Assembly (NCBI GenBank): GCA_964242735.1
Contig: CAXTAK010000002.1
Span: 314,458 to 378,457, forward strand
Direction of reading: 5' to 3'
Origin: CADCUY01 sp964242735
GTDB taxonomy: Bacteria > Actinomycetota > Actinomycetes > Actinomycetales > Quadrisphaeraceae
Length of the DNA: 64,000 nt
A program made the translations under genes and the position numbers. Position 1 is the stretch's first letter. Each line of letters begins with the position of its first letter. The notes under the pieces were generated by a model, which did not search any database, had not been told where the DNA came from, and saw only the letters and a list, made by a program, of their open reading frames with translations. This document shows positions 47,182 to 55,827 of this stretch, piece after piece.

Positions 47182-48711
47182 GGCGAGGTGGGTCGCGCGC
47201 GCTGGCTCCTGCGGGTGCTCGACGTCGGCCCGGTCGGGCCGCTGGGCGTCGGGTCGCAGGGGATCGCGCCGCAGGGCGTCGGCCCCCTCGACGTCGCGCC
47301 GCTGGACCACCGCGGCGCGGGGCCGGGTGCGGGCGCCGACGACACCGGCGGCGAGCCCCGCGAGCGCGAGGCCGCCGAAGATGAGGGCGAAGGTGGGCCC
47401 CGACCCGCCGTCCGGCCCCTGGGCGCCGGTGCCCGCCGCGAGCACCGCGCCGCCGAGGGCGATGCCCAGCACCGCACCGAGCGCGTCGGAGAGCTGCAGA
47501 GCCGACGAGTTGCGACCGCGGGCGGCCTCCGGTGACATCGCGAGCAGCAGCACCCCGGTGCTGGCGATGCCCAGGCCCATGCCGGCTCCCCCCAGCGCCC
47601 ACGCCAGCGACGCGCTCCACGCGGGCGCCAGCGACAGCGCGGGCAGGGCCAGGGCGGCGACCGCCCCGCCGACCAGCACCCCGGCACCGGCCATGACCCT
47701 GTGGCGCGGCACCGTCATGCCCGGTCGGCCCTGCACGTACGAGCCCACCGCCCAACCGAGCGCACCACCGGTCAGGGTCAGGCCGGCGTCGCGCACGCCG
47801 ACGCCGGCCTGGGTGACGAGCACGAGGGGCAGGTAGGCCTCCGCGCCCATGAAGCTGGCCGCGTACAGGCCGCGCGCGCCGATCACGCTGGGCAGCCCGC
47901 GCGCCGCGCGCAGGGTGCCCGCGGGCAGCAGCCGCGGCAGCGACAGCGCCACCAGCGCGAGCCCGGCGACCAGGGCGAGCAGCGGCGCCGGCGACGGCGG
48001 CACGAGCGAAGTCAGCCCCCACTGCACCAGGACCGCCCCGGCGGCCAGCGCTGCCCCGACGGGCAGGCGGCCATGTCCGGGGTCGCGGTCCGTGCCGTCT
48101 GCGGAGCCCCGGGGGGGCAGGGCGCGCAGCGGGGCCGCCAGCAGCGCCACCGCCACCAGCACCAGCGGCGCCACGAGGAGGAAGACCAGCCGCCAGTCCA
48201 CGTCCTCGGCGAGCCACCCCGCCAGCGCCGGGCCGACGAGGGAGGGCACCACCCACGCGGCGCTGAGCCACGCGAAGACGCGCGGGCGCGCGGACTCGGC
48301 CCACACCAGGCCGATGACGACGTACATGGTCACGACCAGCAGTCCGCCGCCGACCCCGGCGACGACCCTTCCGAGCAGCAGCACCCCGAAGGTGGGGGCG
48401 AGCCCGCAGACCACGGAGCCCGCCGCGAACAGGACGAGCCCGACCACCGTGGGCTGGCGGGGGCCGCGGGCGTCGTTCCAGCCGCCCGCGGCCACCATGC
48501 CGAACAGGGAGGTGGTCAGGAACAGCGAGAAGGCGAGCCCGTACCGGCGCAGGCCGCCGAGGTCGGCGGCGACCACCGGCATGGCGGTGCTGATGGCCAT
48601 CGCCTCGAAGGCGATGACGGAGACCAGGGTCAGGACGCCGGCGAGCGCGGTGCGGGCGCCGGGCGCGGTGGCCGTGCGGGCGAGGGCGGCCAGCGGAGGG
48701 CCGGCACTCAC
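47179..48711 (-). CDS. MFS transporter, drug-exporter type
   Basis: A 510-residue membrane protein with about 12-14 TM helices. Helix 1 is LTLVSVIAFEAMAISTAMPVV. The A-motif-like loop is GGWNDARGPRQP, and the motif C-like GRVVAGVGGGLLVV follows. A polar C-terminal tail of about 45 residues rich in Arg/Asp/Pro is odd for the family. The substrate is unknown. GTG 48711 overlaps the DUF3039 stop (GTGA), so the two are co-translated. Confidence 0.85.
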   Translation of the reverse strand: MSAGPPLAALARTATAPGARTALAGVLTLVSVIAFEAMAISTAMPVVAADLGGLRRYGLAFSLFLTTSLFGMVAAGGWNDARGPRQPTVVGLVLFAAGSVVCGLAPTFGVLLLGRVVAGVGGGLLVVTMYVVIGLVWAESARPRVFAWLSAAWVVPSLVGPALAGWLAEDVDWRLVFLLVAPLVLVAVALLAAPLRALPPRGSADGTDRDPGHGRLPVGAALAAGAVLVQWGLTSLVPPSPAPLLALVAGLALVALSLPRLLPAGTLRAARGLPSVIGARGLYAASFMGAEAYLPLVLVTQAGVGVRDAGLTLTGGALGWAVGSYVQGRPGMTVPRHRVMAGAGVLVGGAVAALALPALSLAPAWSASLAWALGGAGMGLGIASTGVLLLAMSPEAARGRNSSALQLSDALGAVLGIALGGAVLAAGTGAQGPDGGSGPTFALIFGGLALAGLAAGVVGARTRPRAAVVQRRDVEGADALRRDPLRPDAQRPDRADVEHPQEPARATHLA

Positions 48712-49004
48712 TCCTTCGGGCCGGGGTTCAGACCCTCGTAGATCTCCTTGCACGTCGGGCACACGGGGAAGCGCTGCGGGTCGCGGCCGGGGACCCAGAC
48801 CTTGCCGCACAGGGCGTGCACGGGCTCGCCGCTGAGCGCGGACTCCAGGATCTTCTCCTTGCGCACGTAGTGCGCGAACCGCTCGTGGTCACCGGGCTCG
48901 ACGGGCTGCTCGACGAGCTCGCGCTCGAGGAGGTCGGTGCTGCCCGGATCGGACGACGGCGCGGTCGCCGGGGCGGCGTCGGGGTCGGACAGGGGCGTGC
49001 TCAC
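48708..49004 (-). CDS. DUF3039 protein
   Basis: A small soluble protein of 98 residues that is widespread in actinobacteria. Its conserved core is HYVRKEKILESALSGEPVHALCGKVWVPGRDPQ, then FPVCPTCKEIYEGL. The cysteines C-x(n)-CPTC suggest a zinc site. Its role is unknown. GTG 49004 lies 6 nt after TACCAT, a strong leaderless signature. Confidence 0.88.
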   Translation of the reverse strand: MSTPLSDPDAAPATAPSSDPGSTDLLERELVEQPVEPGDHERFAHYVRKEKILESALSGEPVHALCGKVWVPGRDPQRFPVCPTCKEIYEGLNPGPKE

Positions 49005-49010
49005 CCGTTG

Positions 49011-49016
49011 ATGGTA
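49011..49016 (-). promoter_or_regulatory. -10 element of the DUF3039 operon (leaderless)
   Basis: TACCAT on the minus strand ends 6 nt before GTG 49004, with no ribosome-binding site. Confidence 0.6.
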
Positions 49017-49184
49017 GGACGGCGGGCCGTGCGCACCGGCGGGCGCCTGCTGGCGAGGTCGCGCCGGCGGCGCCGACGCCGCGCAGGGTGCTCGCGGCAC
49101 TCGCCGCGTCCACCTCGACGAGGGTCACGGTCGCCGTCCACAGGGCGGTCCCGAGCGGGTCAGCTGTCGGTCCTCGCCAGCATC

Positions 49185-50632
49185 GTGGAACGCGTGTTCG
49201 AACTTGTGATCGCCCCGAACGGGCAGCCTGAGCTGCTCGGTCTGCTCGACGGACTGCAGTCCGGCGTCAGCGAGCTGGTGAGCTGCGCCGTCGCCCGTGG
49301 GTGGGCGCTGTCCCCAGCGGAGAGGGCGAGGGCGGTGGAGCAGCTGGCAGCCGTCCGCCGCAGCGCGGACGCCGCACACCTGGCCCTGGTCCGCTCCCTC
49401 ACCGACGCGGAGGTCGGAGAGCTGGGGGCGAGCTCGGTGGCGGCGCTGCTGTCGTGGCGGCTGCGGGTGGGCTCGCGCCGACGTGGAGGCCGCGAGGGCG
49501 ACCGATCCTGACACCGGGGAGCTGTCGGCCACGGGCGCGGCGCTGACTGCGGGTGAGGTGAGCGCAGCGCACGTCGACGTGGCAGTGCGCGCGCTGGACC
49601 ACCTGCCCCCCCCAGGTGAGGACCCAGCACGCCGGGGCCATCGACGCGTTCCTCGCGGAGCAGTCCAGGGCTCTCCGCCCGAAGGAGTGCGAGCACCTCG
49701 CCGGGGCGGTGCTCGACCGGGTGGACCCCTCGCGGTCCGACCGCGGCTTCGACCCCGACGCCTTCGCTCGACGCCACCTCAGCGTGCGCGCGGACGGCAC
49801 CGGGATGGTCCTGGTCCGCGGGCAGCTCGACCCGGTGGCGAGCGCGCGGCTGAAGGCCGCCATCGACCACCACGCGGCGCCGACCGCTGCGGTGCAGGCC
49901 CAGGTCGCTGGTGGACAGGTCGCTGGTGGACAGGTCGCTGGTGGACAGGTCGCCGAGGGGCAGTCCAGCGTGCGCGTCATCGACGACCGCACCCCCGGCC
50001 AGCGCGCTGCCGACGCCATCGGTGTCCTCGCCCGCCAGGGCGTCGCTGCAGCGGGCACCCGCGGCGGCGAGCCGCCGCGGATCATCGTGCACGCCACCAC
50101 CGACCACCTCCTCGGCATGCCCGGCGCCGGTCCGGCGGTGTGCGAGCAGACCGGGCCGATCAGCGCAGTGGTGCTCCGCCGCCTGCAGGCCGACGCCGCG
50201 CTGCAGGCGGTGCTGATGGCCCCCTCGGGGGCGGTGCTGCGCCTGGGCCGCTCGGTCCGCTGCACCACCGACGCCCAGCGTCGGGCGCTGCTCGCCCGTG
50301 GCGGTGGGTGCGTCGTCCCCGGCTGCGATGCTCCCTCGGCGCGGCTGGAGGGCCATCACGTGATCGCCCGGGCCGCCGGCGGCCTGACGGACGTCGGGGA
50401 GATGGTCCTGGCGTGCGGTCCGCACCACACCGTGCTCGACCTCGGCACCTGGGCCGTCCGCGTGGTCGCCGGTGTTCCGCAGGTGCGCGCACCGCGCTGG
50501 GTCGACCCCGAACAGCACTGGCTGCTCCGACCCGCTCGGCGCGCGATGCGCCGAGCGCGAGCGCTGGGTGGGCAGCTCGCCCTGGGCACAGGGCCACCCG
50601 GCGACCGCGATGAGGGTGTCGCAGCCGCCTGA
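49185..50632 (+). pseudogene. DUF222/HNH endonuclease gene with two frameshifts
   Basis: Homology to the actinobacterial DUF222-HNH family (13E12-type) runs through three frames. The first, from GTG 49185, reads ELLGLLDGLQSGVSELVS to LLSWRLRVG. The second carries SRADVEAARATDPDTGEL to AVRALDHLP. The third runs from about 49615 to the end with the HNH core CVVPGCDAPSARLEGHHVIARA. The second shift sits at a run of eight C, so a sequencing error is possible there. The first shift has no such run. A Gln-Val-Ala-Gly-Gly repeat lies between the domains. Confidence 0.75.
49901..49954. repeat. 15-bp tandem repeat x3.6
   Basis: Three perfect copies of CAGGTCGCTGGTGGA and a partial one encode a Gln-Val-Ala-Gly-Gly repeat in a linker of the DUF222/HNH gene. 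Confidence 0.9.
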
Positions 50633-50734
50633 TCACCGCAGCGACCCGCGGCCGCCGCGACAGTCGTCTCGCGGTCCTGCGGCGCCTGTCGAAGCAGATC
50701 GGTCCCCGGCGCGCGCCACGCCGCCGCCGCGCCC

Positions 50735-51334
50735 TCAGTTCATCGACGGGTCGTCGGGGAAGGTCGCGACCATCGACAGCGCGCCGCGCTGGCGGCGCAG
50801 CACCTCCGCCCACAGCCCGTGCGGCGCCCCGCCGAAGGCGTCCGCCGGCTCGCCGTCCACGACGTACCAGGCGCCGGCGTCGAGCTCGTCCTCCAGCTGC
50901 CCCGGGCTCCACCCGGCGTGCCCGGCGAAGATGCGCAACCCGGCAGCGCCCGGGGCGACGACCTCGGGCGGCGCGTCGAGGTCGACGACGCCGACGGAGC
51001 CGACGAGGCGCTGGAAGCCCAGGGGCTCCGCGCCGGTGCGGGGGTCGTCGGCGGTGCCCGGCACGCTGACCAGGCCCAGCACCTCGTCGAGGCCCACCGG
51101 CCCGCCACGGAACAACTGACCCGGCGCGGTGACGAAGCCCTGCCAGGGTGGCAGCACCGAGCCGACGTCGACCTCGGTGGGGCGATTGAGCACCAGGCCC
51201 ACGGCGCCCCCTGAGCTGGTGTGGTCCAGCAGCAGCACCACGGCGCGCCGGAAGCTCGGGTCGACCAGGGACGGGCTCGCCACCAGCAGGTTCCCCGCCA
51301 TCGACGGGACGTAGCGCGGCGGTCCGGCGCTCAC
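50735..51334 (-). CDS. YqgE/AlgH family protein
   Basis: A 199-residue soluble protein of DUF179. GNLLVASPSLVDPSFRRAVVLLLDH near the N-terminus, GAVGLVLNRPTEVDV, LFRGGPVGLDEVLGL and IFAGHAGWSPGQLEDEL are the family hallmarks. The biochemical role is not settled. GTG 51334 overlaps the VanZ-like stop (GTGA). Confidence 0.92.
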   Translation of the reverse strand: MSAGPPRYVPSMAGNLLVASPSLVDPSFRRAVVLLLDHTSSGGAVGLVLNRPTEVDVGSVLPPWQGFVTAPGQLFRGGPVGLDEVLGLVSVPGTADDPRTGAEPLGFQRLVGSVGVVDLDAPPEVVAPGAAGLRIFAGHAGWSPGQLEDELDAGAWYVVDGEPADAFGGAPHGLWAEVLRRQRGALSMVATFPDDPSMN

Positions 51335-51702
51335 GCCGCCACGGTCCCCGCCGGACGCCGGACGGGCACCACAGCACCCGCTACCACCCCGGCGGCGTCG
51401 GCGAGCACGTCGGAGGGGTCCCCGGTGCGTCCGGCGAGCAGCGCGTGCTGCACCGCCTCGCTGAGCACGGCGTGGGCGAGCAGGGCGATCACCACGGGCA
51501 GCAGGGGCAGGCCGGCCCACCGCGCCGCCCATGCCACACCGGCGAAGACCGCCACGTGCACGACCTCGTCGGTCAGCGCGGGGGCGCCGACCGACGGCGT
51601 GGAGGGCGCGTACAGCACGACCAGGTGCACGGCCACCGCCGCGGCCAGCACGGCGCGCGGCGCCACCCGTCCGGCACCACCGGCCGAGCGCCGGTGCCTC
51701 AC
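51331..51702 (-). CDS. VanZ-like membrane protein
   Basis: A 123-residue protein with three to four TM segments, DEVVHVAVFAGVAWAARW and HAVLSEAVQHALLAGRTGDPSDVLADAAGVVAGA, the usual VanZ-type pattern with conserved acidic and polar residues. The function is unknown outside teicoplanin resistance. It overlaps both neighbours by 4 nt, linking malic enzyme, VanZ and YqgE in one message. Confidence 0.8.
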   Translation of the reverse strand: MRHRRSAGGAGRVAPRAVLAAAVAVHLVVLYAPSTPSVGAPALTDEVVHVAVFAGVAWAARWAGLPLLPVVIALLAHAVLSEAVQHALLAGRTGDPSDVLADAAGVVAGAVVPVRRPAGTVAA

Positions 51703-53177
51703 GCCAGGGACGCCGCGGCGCTGGCGGCGGCGAGCAGCTCGGCGTCCTCCGCGTCCAGCGCGGCGACCGCTGCCGCGTCACGGCCCCGACCGGCGGCCTC
51801 GGCGACGGCCGTGGCCACCACGCTGGCGACGTCGGGGTTGAACACGCTGGGGATGATGTACGCGGGGTTGAGCTGGTCGTCGTCGACGACCGCCGCCAGC
51901 GCCAGCGCGGCGGCCAGCATCGTCGGCTCGGTGATGTCGGTGGACCGCGCGTCCAGCAGCCCCCGGAAGACGCCGGGGAAGACGAGGACGTTGTTGATCT
52001 GGTTCGCGACGTCGCTGCGCCCGGTGGCCACGACGGCGGCGTGCTCGGCGGCAGCGGAGGGGTCGACCTCGGGGGTGGGGTTCGCCAGGGCGAAGACGAT
52101 CGCGTCCTGCGCCATGGCGGCGATGTCGGAGCCGTCGAGGATGTTCGGCGCCGACACGCCGATGAAGACGTCCGCGCCCACCACGGCCTGCTTCACGGTG
52201 CCGCTGGCGCCCCGGGGGTTGGTGTGGGCGACGGTCCAGGCCAGGGAGGCGTGCAGCCCGGCCCGCCCGGCGTGGAGCACCCCCTCCGCGTCGGCGACGA
52301 CCACCTCGCCGGTGCCCGTGCCGGCCCCGGCGGCGAGCAGCAGCTTGAGCACCGCGGTGCCCGCCGCGCCCGCCCCCGCCATGGTGATCCTGACGTCGGG
52401 CAGGGTCTTGCCGACGACCTTCAGGGCGTTGGTCAGGGCCGCGACCACCACGATGGCGGTGCCGTGCTGGTCGTCGTGGAAGACGGGGATGTCGAGGGCC
52501 TCGCGCAGGCGCGCCTCGATCTCGAAGCAGCGCGGCGCGGAGATGTCCTCGAGGTTGATGCCCGCGAAGACGGGGGCGATGGCGGTCACGGCGGCGATGA
52601 TCTCCTCGGTGTCCTGGGTGTCGAGGCAGATCGGGAACGCGTCGATGTCGGCGAAGCGCTTGAACAGGGCGCACTTCCCCTCCATGACGGGGAGCGCGGC
52701 CAGCGGTCCCAGGTTGCCCAGGCCCAGGACCGCGGAGCCGTCGGTGACCACCGCGACGGTGTTGCGCTTGATCGTCAGGCGCCGGGCGTCCTCGGGGTCC
52801 GCCGCGATCGCCTGGCAGATGCGGGCCACCCCGGGGGTGTAGACCAGTGAGAGGTCGTCGCGGTTGCGGATGGGCAGCTTGGACTCGATGCGCAGCTTGC
52901 CGCCGAGGTGCACCAGGAAGGTGCGGTCGCTGACCCGCCCGATGCTCACCCCCGGCAGGGCGCGCAGGGCGTCGACGAGCTGCTCGGCGTGGGCGGTGTC
53001 GGCCACGGCGCACGTGACGTCGACGCGGACCCGGTCGTGGCCGGAGGCGGTGACGTCGAGCGCGGTGACGGTGCCGCCGCCGGCTTCGATGGCGGCGGTG
53101 AGCTCGCTGACGGCGCGAGGGCGTGCCGGCAGCTCGAGGCGCACCGTGATCGAGTGGGACAGCGCCGGCGAGGTCAT
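51699..53177 (-). CDS. NAD(P)-dependent malic enzyme with N-terminal ACT-like domain
   Basis: This enzyme decarboxylates malate to pyruvate. It has 492 residues. An ACT-like domain (ITVRLELPARPRAVSELTAAIEAGG) precedes the catalytic part. IESKLPIRNRDDLSLVYTPGVA, TDGSAVLGLGNLGPLAALPVMEGK and FHDDQHGTAIVV are malic-enzyme motifs. MAGAGAAGTAVLKLL is the dinucleotide loop, slightly degenerate. ATG 53177 gives MTSPALSHSITV; a start about 16 codons upstream is possible. The ACT domain suggests amino-acid control. Confidence 0.93.
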   Translation of the reverse strand: MTSPALSHSITVRLELPARPRAVSELTAAIEAGGGTVTALDVTASGHDRVRVDVTCAVADTAHAEQLVDALRALPGVSIGRVSDRTFLVHLGGKLRIESKLPIRNRDDLSLVYTPGVARICQAIAADPEDARRLTIKRNTVAVVTDGSAVLGLGNLGPLAALPVMEGKCALFKRFADIDAFPICLDTQDTEEIIAAVTAIAPVFAGINLEDISAPRCFEIEARLREALDIPVFHDDQHGTAIVVVAALTNALKVVGKTLPDVRITMAGAGAAGTAVLKLLLAAGAGTGTGEVVVADAEGVLHAGRAGLHASLAWTVAHTNPRGASGTVKQAVVGADVFIGVSAPNILDGSDIAAMAQDAIVFALANPTPEVDPSAAAEHAAVVATGRSDVANQINNVLVFPGVFRGLLDARSTDITEPTMLAAALALAAVVDDDQLNPAYIIPSVFNPDVASVVATAVAEAAGRGRDAAAVAALDAEDAELLAAASAAASLA

Positions 53178-53274
53178 CCGGCCATGCTGCCGCACGAGGC
53201 GTCGCGACGGCACCGGGCCGCGCAACGGTCGTCAGGGCGCCGTCGTACCGGGCGCCGGAGCCGCCAGCACCAGA

Positions 53275-53320
53275 CGTCGGGGCGCTAGCGCGCGAGCCCG
53301 TCGGGGCGCTAGCGCGCGAG
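53275..53320. repeat. 22-bp direct repeat at the permease 3' end
   Basis: Two perfect copies of a 22-bp unit (53275-53296 and 53299-53320) with 2 nt between. Each contains the palindrome GCGCTAGCGC. The second copy carries the last codons and TAG stop of the permease gene. Confidence 0.9.
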
Positions 53321-55003
53321 GGCCGCGAGCAGCTCGGGCCCACGCCGGTCGAAGACCCGCCCACCGCCGACCACCCCGGCCCACAGCGCCCCCACCCCGG
53401 TGGCGCAGCCGACCACGAGGCCGGCCCACGACAGCGCGGCCACCAGCTCGGGCCGGGCGACCAGCGCGGCCGCGACGAGCACGGCCAGGGCGGGCGAGGC
53501 GAGGACGGTGATCAGCGCGCTGGTGGCCAGCTGCGCGACCACGGTGGCCACCGCGCTGCCCGGTGGGGTGGCGAACGGGTTGGCGCCCGGCTCCGGCACC
53601 CGGTACGGCGCGAGCGCGCTGGAGACGGCGCTGACCCCCTGCCCGGCGCCGACCACCGCGACGCTCAGCCCCAGGAGGGCGGGCAGCAGGTCGTACCGCC
53701 CCGCGAGGCCGGCGCCCAGCGCGGTCGCCACCGCGACCAGTGGCACCCCCCACACCAGGACCGCGATCGAGCGGCCCCAGCGGTCGGCGCGCCCGGGCAC
53801 GCCGGCGCTGAGGTGGAGCCACACCGCGGTGCCGTCGTAGGCGACGTCGTCGTGGCTGGTCCACCCGACGACGAAGGCGAGCGCGGGTCCCAGCGCCAGC
53901 TGGGCCAGGGAGGGGTCCACGGGCAGGACCACCGGGAGGAGCAGGACGAGGAGCGGGACGACGAGCAGGCTCCCGAGGGCGGCGAGGTAGCGCGCGTCGC
54001 GTCGCCAGTACCGCAGGCACCGGGCCGCGACCACCCCGGTGGTGGTGGTCTCCAGGGCCGCGAGCAGGGCCGGCTCCCGCCTCGCCCGCGCCCCCCGCCG
54101 ACCGCCCGCCCGCGCGGCGCCCGACGTGGCGCCGCCGGCCTGCAGCGCCCTGCTCAGGGCCGCGGCCCACCCGGTGAGCACCGCGACCAGCAGCGCCGCG
54201 GCCAGCGCCAGCTTCACCGCCCCCGCGCCCGGGGACCCGGCGGCGACCTCGGCCGGCGCCGACCACGCCCAGCCCAGCGGCGTCCACCCCGCCCAGGAGG
54301 CCACCCGCTGCGCGAGGGCGGCATCGACACCCCCCGGCTCGCTCAGTGCGCTGGACCCGATCGCGAGCACCGGTCCCCCCACCGCCACCACCAGGAGCAC
54401 CACCGTGCCGATCAGCTCCCTGGACCGCCGCCCGCCCAGCACCGCCGCGAGACCGGTGGTGGTCAGGCGCGACAGGGCCACGCAGGTGAGCACGGCGAGC
54501 GCCGCGCCCACCGCGGCGACCAGCGCGGTGCCGGGGCCGCGCGACCAGGTCACCACGGTCGCGGCGCCCGCGACGGCGGTCACGACGCCGGGGACGCCGA
54601 CCAGGCCCGCGAGCAGCAGCCCGGGCACGAGGCGGCGCGCGGGCACGGCGAACGGCGCGAGGCGGGCGGGGTCCAGCGTGGCGTCGGCGCCGAACGCCAC
54701 GAGCGGGACCACGGCCCACCCCAGGACCAGCGCCGAGCCGAGGGGCACGACGATCATCGCGGCGGTGCCGACCTCGGCGCCGCGCAGGCCGACCAGCCCG
54801 CCGACGACCAGCACCGCCACCCCGAGCCCGTACAGGACGGCGATGACCAGGGTCACCACCTGCCAGCGGCTGCGGCGCAGGCCGTTGCGCAGCAGGTGCA
54901 GCTTCAGGGTCACCAGCGTCGTGGTCACCGACGGCGGCGCGATCCCCGCGGCGCGGGTCCCCGGTGTCCCAGCCCCCGCGGCCGGCCCCGTCGGGCCGCT
55001 CAC
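53309..55003 (-). CDS. ABC-2-type transporter permease
   Basis: A 564-residue membrane protein with about 12 or more TM helices, probably two fused six-helix modules. The first begins LVTLKLHLLRNGLRRSRWQVV, and a charged linker rich in Arg/Gly near 300 divides the halves. No extracytoplasmic enzyme domain is seen. GTG 55003 was chosen because it forms the GTGA overlap with the ATPase gene; GTG 55015 is possible. With the ATPase it forms an exporter of unknown substrate. Confidence 0.85.
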   Translation of the reverse strand: MSGPTGPAAGAGTPGTRAAGIAPPSVTTTLVTLKLHLLRNGLRRSRWQVVTLVIAVLYGLGVAVLVVGGLVGLRGAEVGTAAMIVVPLGSALVLGWAVVPLVAFGADATLDPARLAPFAVPARRLVPGLLLAGLVGVPGVVTAVAGAATVVTWSRGPGTALVAAVGAALAVLTCVALSRLTTTGLAAVLGGRRSRELIGTVVLLVVAVGGPVLAIGSSALSEPGGVDAALAQRVASWAGWTPLGWAWSAPAEVAAGSPGAGAVKLALAAALLVAVLTGWAAALSRALQAGGATSGAARAGGRRGARARREPALLAALETTTTGVVAARCLRYWRRDARYLAALGSLLVVPLLVLLLPVVLPVDPSLAQLALGPALAFVVGWTSHDDVAYDGTAVWLHLSAGVPGRADRWGRSIAVLVWGVPLVAVATALGAGLAGRYDLLPALLGLSVAVVGAGQGVSAVSSALAPYRVPEPGANPFATPPGSAVATVVAQLATSALITVLASPALAVLVAAALVARPELVAALSWAGLVVGCATGVGALWAGVVGGGRVFDRRGPELLAALAR

Positions 55004-55827
55004 CGACGAAGCCACGCGAGGGAGGCGTCATCGGGGGTGGGCGCGTCGGCGCCGACGAGGGCGATGAAGCGCTCCTCCAGCGTGGCTCCGGCGCGCACCT
55101 GGTCCACCGGGCCGACCGCCAGCACCCGACCTCCGGCGACCACCGCCACCGCGTCGCAGAGCCGCTGCACCAGGTCCATGACGTGGCTGGAGAGCACCAC
55201 CGTCCCCCCGCTGTCGACGAAGCCGCGCAGGATGTGCGTGATGGCGGCGGCGGAGACGGGGTCCACGGCCTCGAACGGCTCGTCGAGCACCAGCACCCGC
55301 GGTCCGTGGACCAGCGCGCTGGCGAGGGCCACCTTCTTGGTCATGCCGGCGGAGTAGTCCACGACGAGCTTGTCCCCCGCACCGGCGAGGTCCAGGGCGG
55401 TCATCAGCTCGGCGGCGCGGGCGCGGGCGAGCTCGCGGGGCAGCCCGCGCAGCAGACCGGCGTAGCGCACCAGCTCCGAGCCGGTGAGCCGGTCGAACAG
55501 GCGCAGCCCGTCGGGCAGCACCCCCAGGAGCGCCCTGCCCGCCGTCGCGCTGGGCGGCGCGCCGGGGGCGGCGGCCTGCGACCCGGCGGCCCACAGGTGG
55601 TGCCCGAGGACAGCGGCGGTCCCGGCGTCGGGGCGCACCAGGCCCGTCGCCATCGACAGGGTGGTGGTCTTGCCCGCGCCGTTGGGGCCCACGAGGCCGA
55701 AGAAGGACCCCGCGGGCACGTCGAGGTCGAGGGCCTCCACCGCCACGGTGTCGCCGAAGCGCTTGGACAGCCCCCGCAGCGACAGCGCCGGGACCCCGGC
55801 GGGGCCGGTCCCGGCGTGGCCCGTCAC
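55000..55827 (-). CDS. ABC transporter ATPase
   Basis: A 275-residue ATPase with Walker A GPNGAGKTT, a signature region reading YSAGMTKKVALASAL, Walker B VLVLDEPFEAVDP and the switch region SSHVMDLVQ. YSAGM in place of LSGG is typical of ATPases paired with ABC-2 permeases. A short C-terminal extension follows. GTG 55827 overlaps the GGDEF stop (GTGA). Confidence 0.93.
   Translation of the reverse strand: MTGHAGTGPAGVPALSLRGLSKRFGDTVAVEALDLDVPAGSFFGLVGPNGAGKTTTLSMATGLVRPDAGTAAVLGHHLWAAGSQAAAPGAPPSATAGRALLGVLPDGLRLFDRLTGSELVRYAGLLRGLPRELARARAAELMTALDLAGAGDKLVVDYSAGMTKKVALASALVHGPRVLVLDEPFEAVDPVSAAAITHILRGFVDSGGTVVLSSHVMDLVQRLCDAVAVVAGGRVLAVGPVDQVRAGATLEERFIALVGADAPTPDDASLAWLRR

Noticed and set aside
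49901..49954. Repeats considered as a CRISPR array
   Set aside because: Units are directly adjacent with no spacers and encode a peptide repeat.
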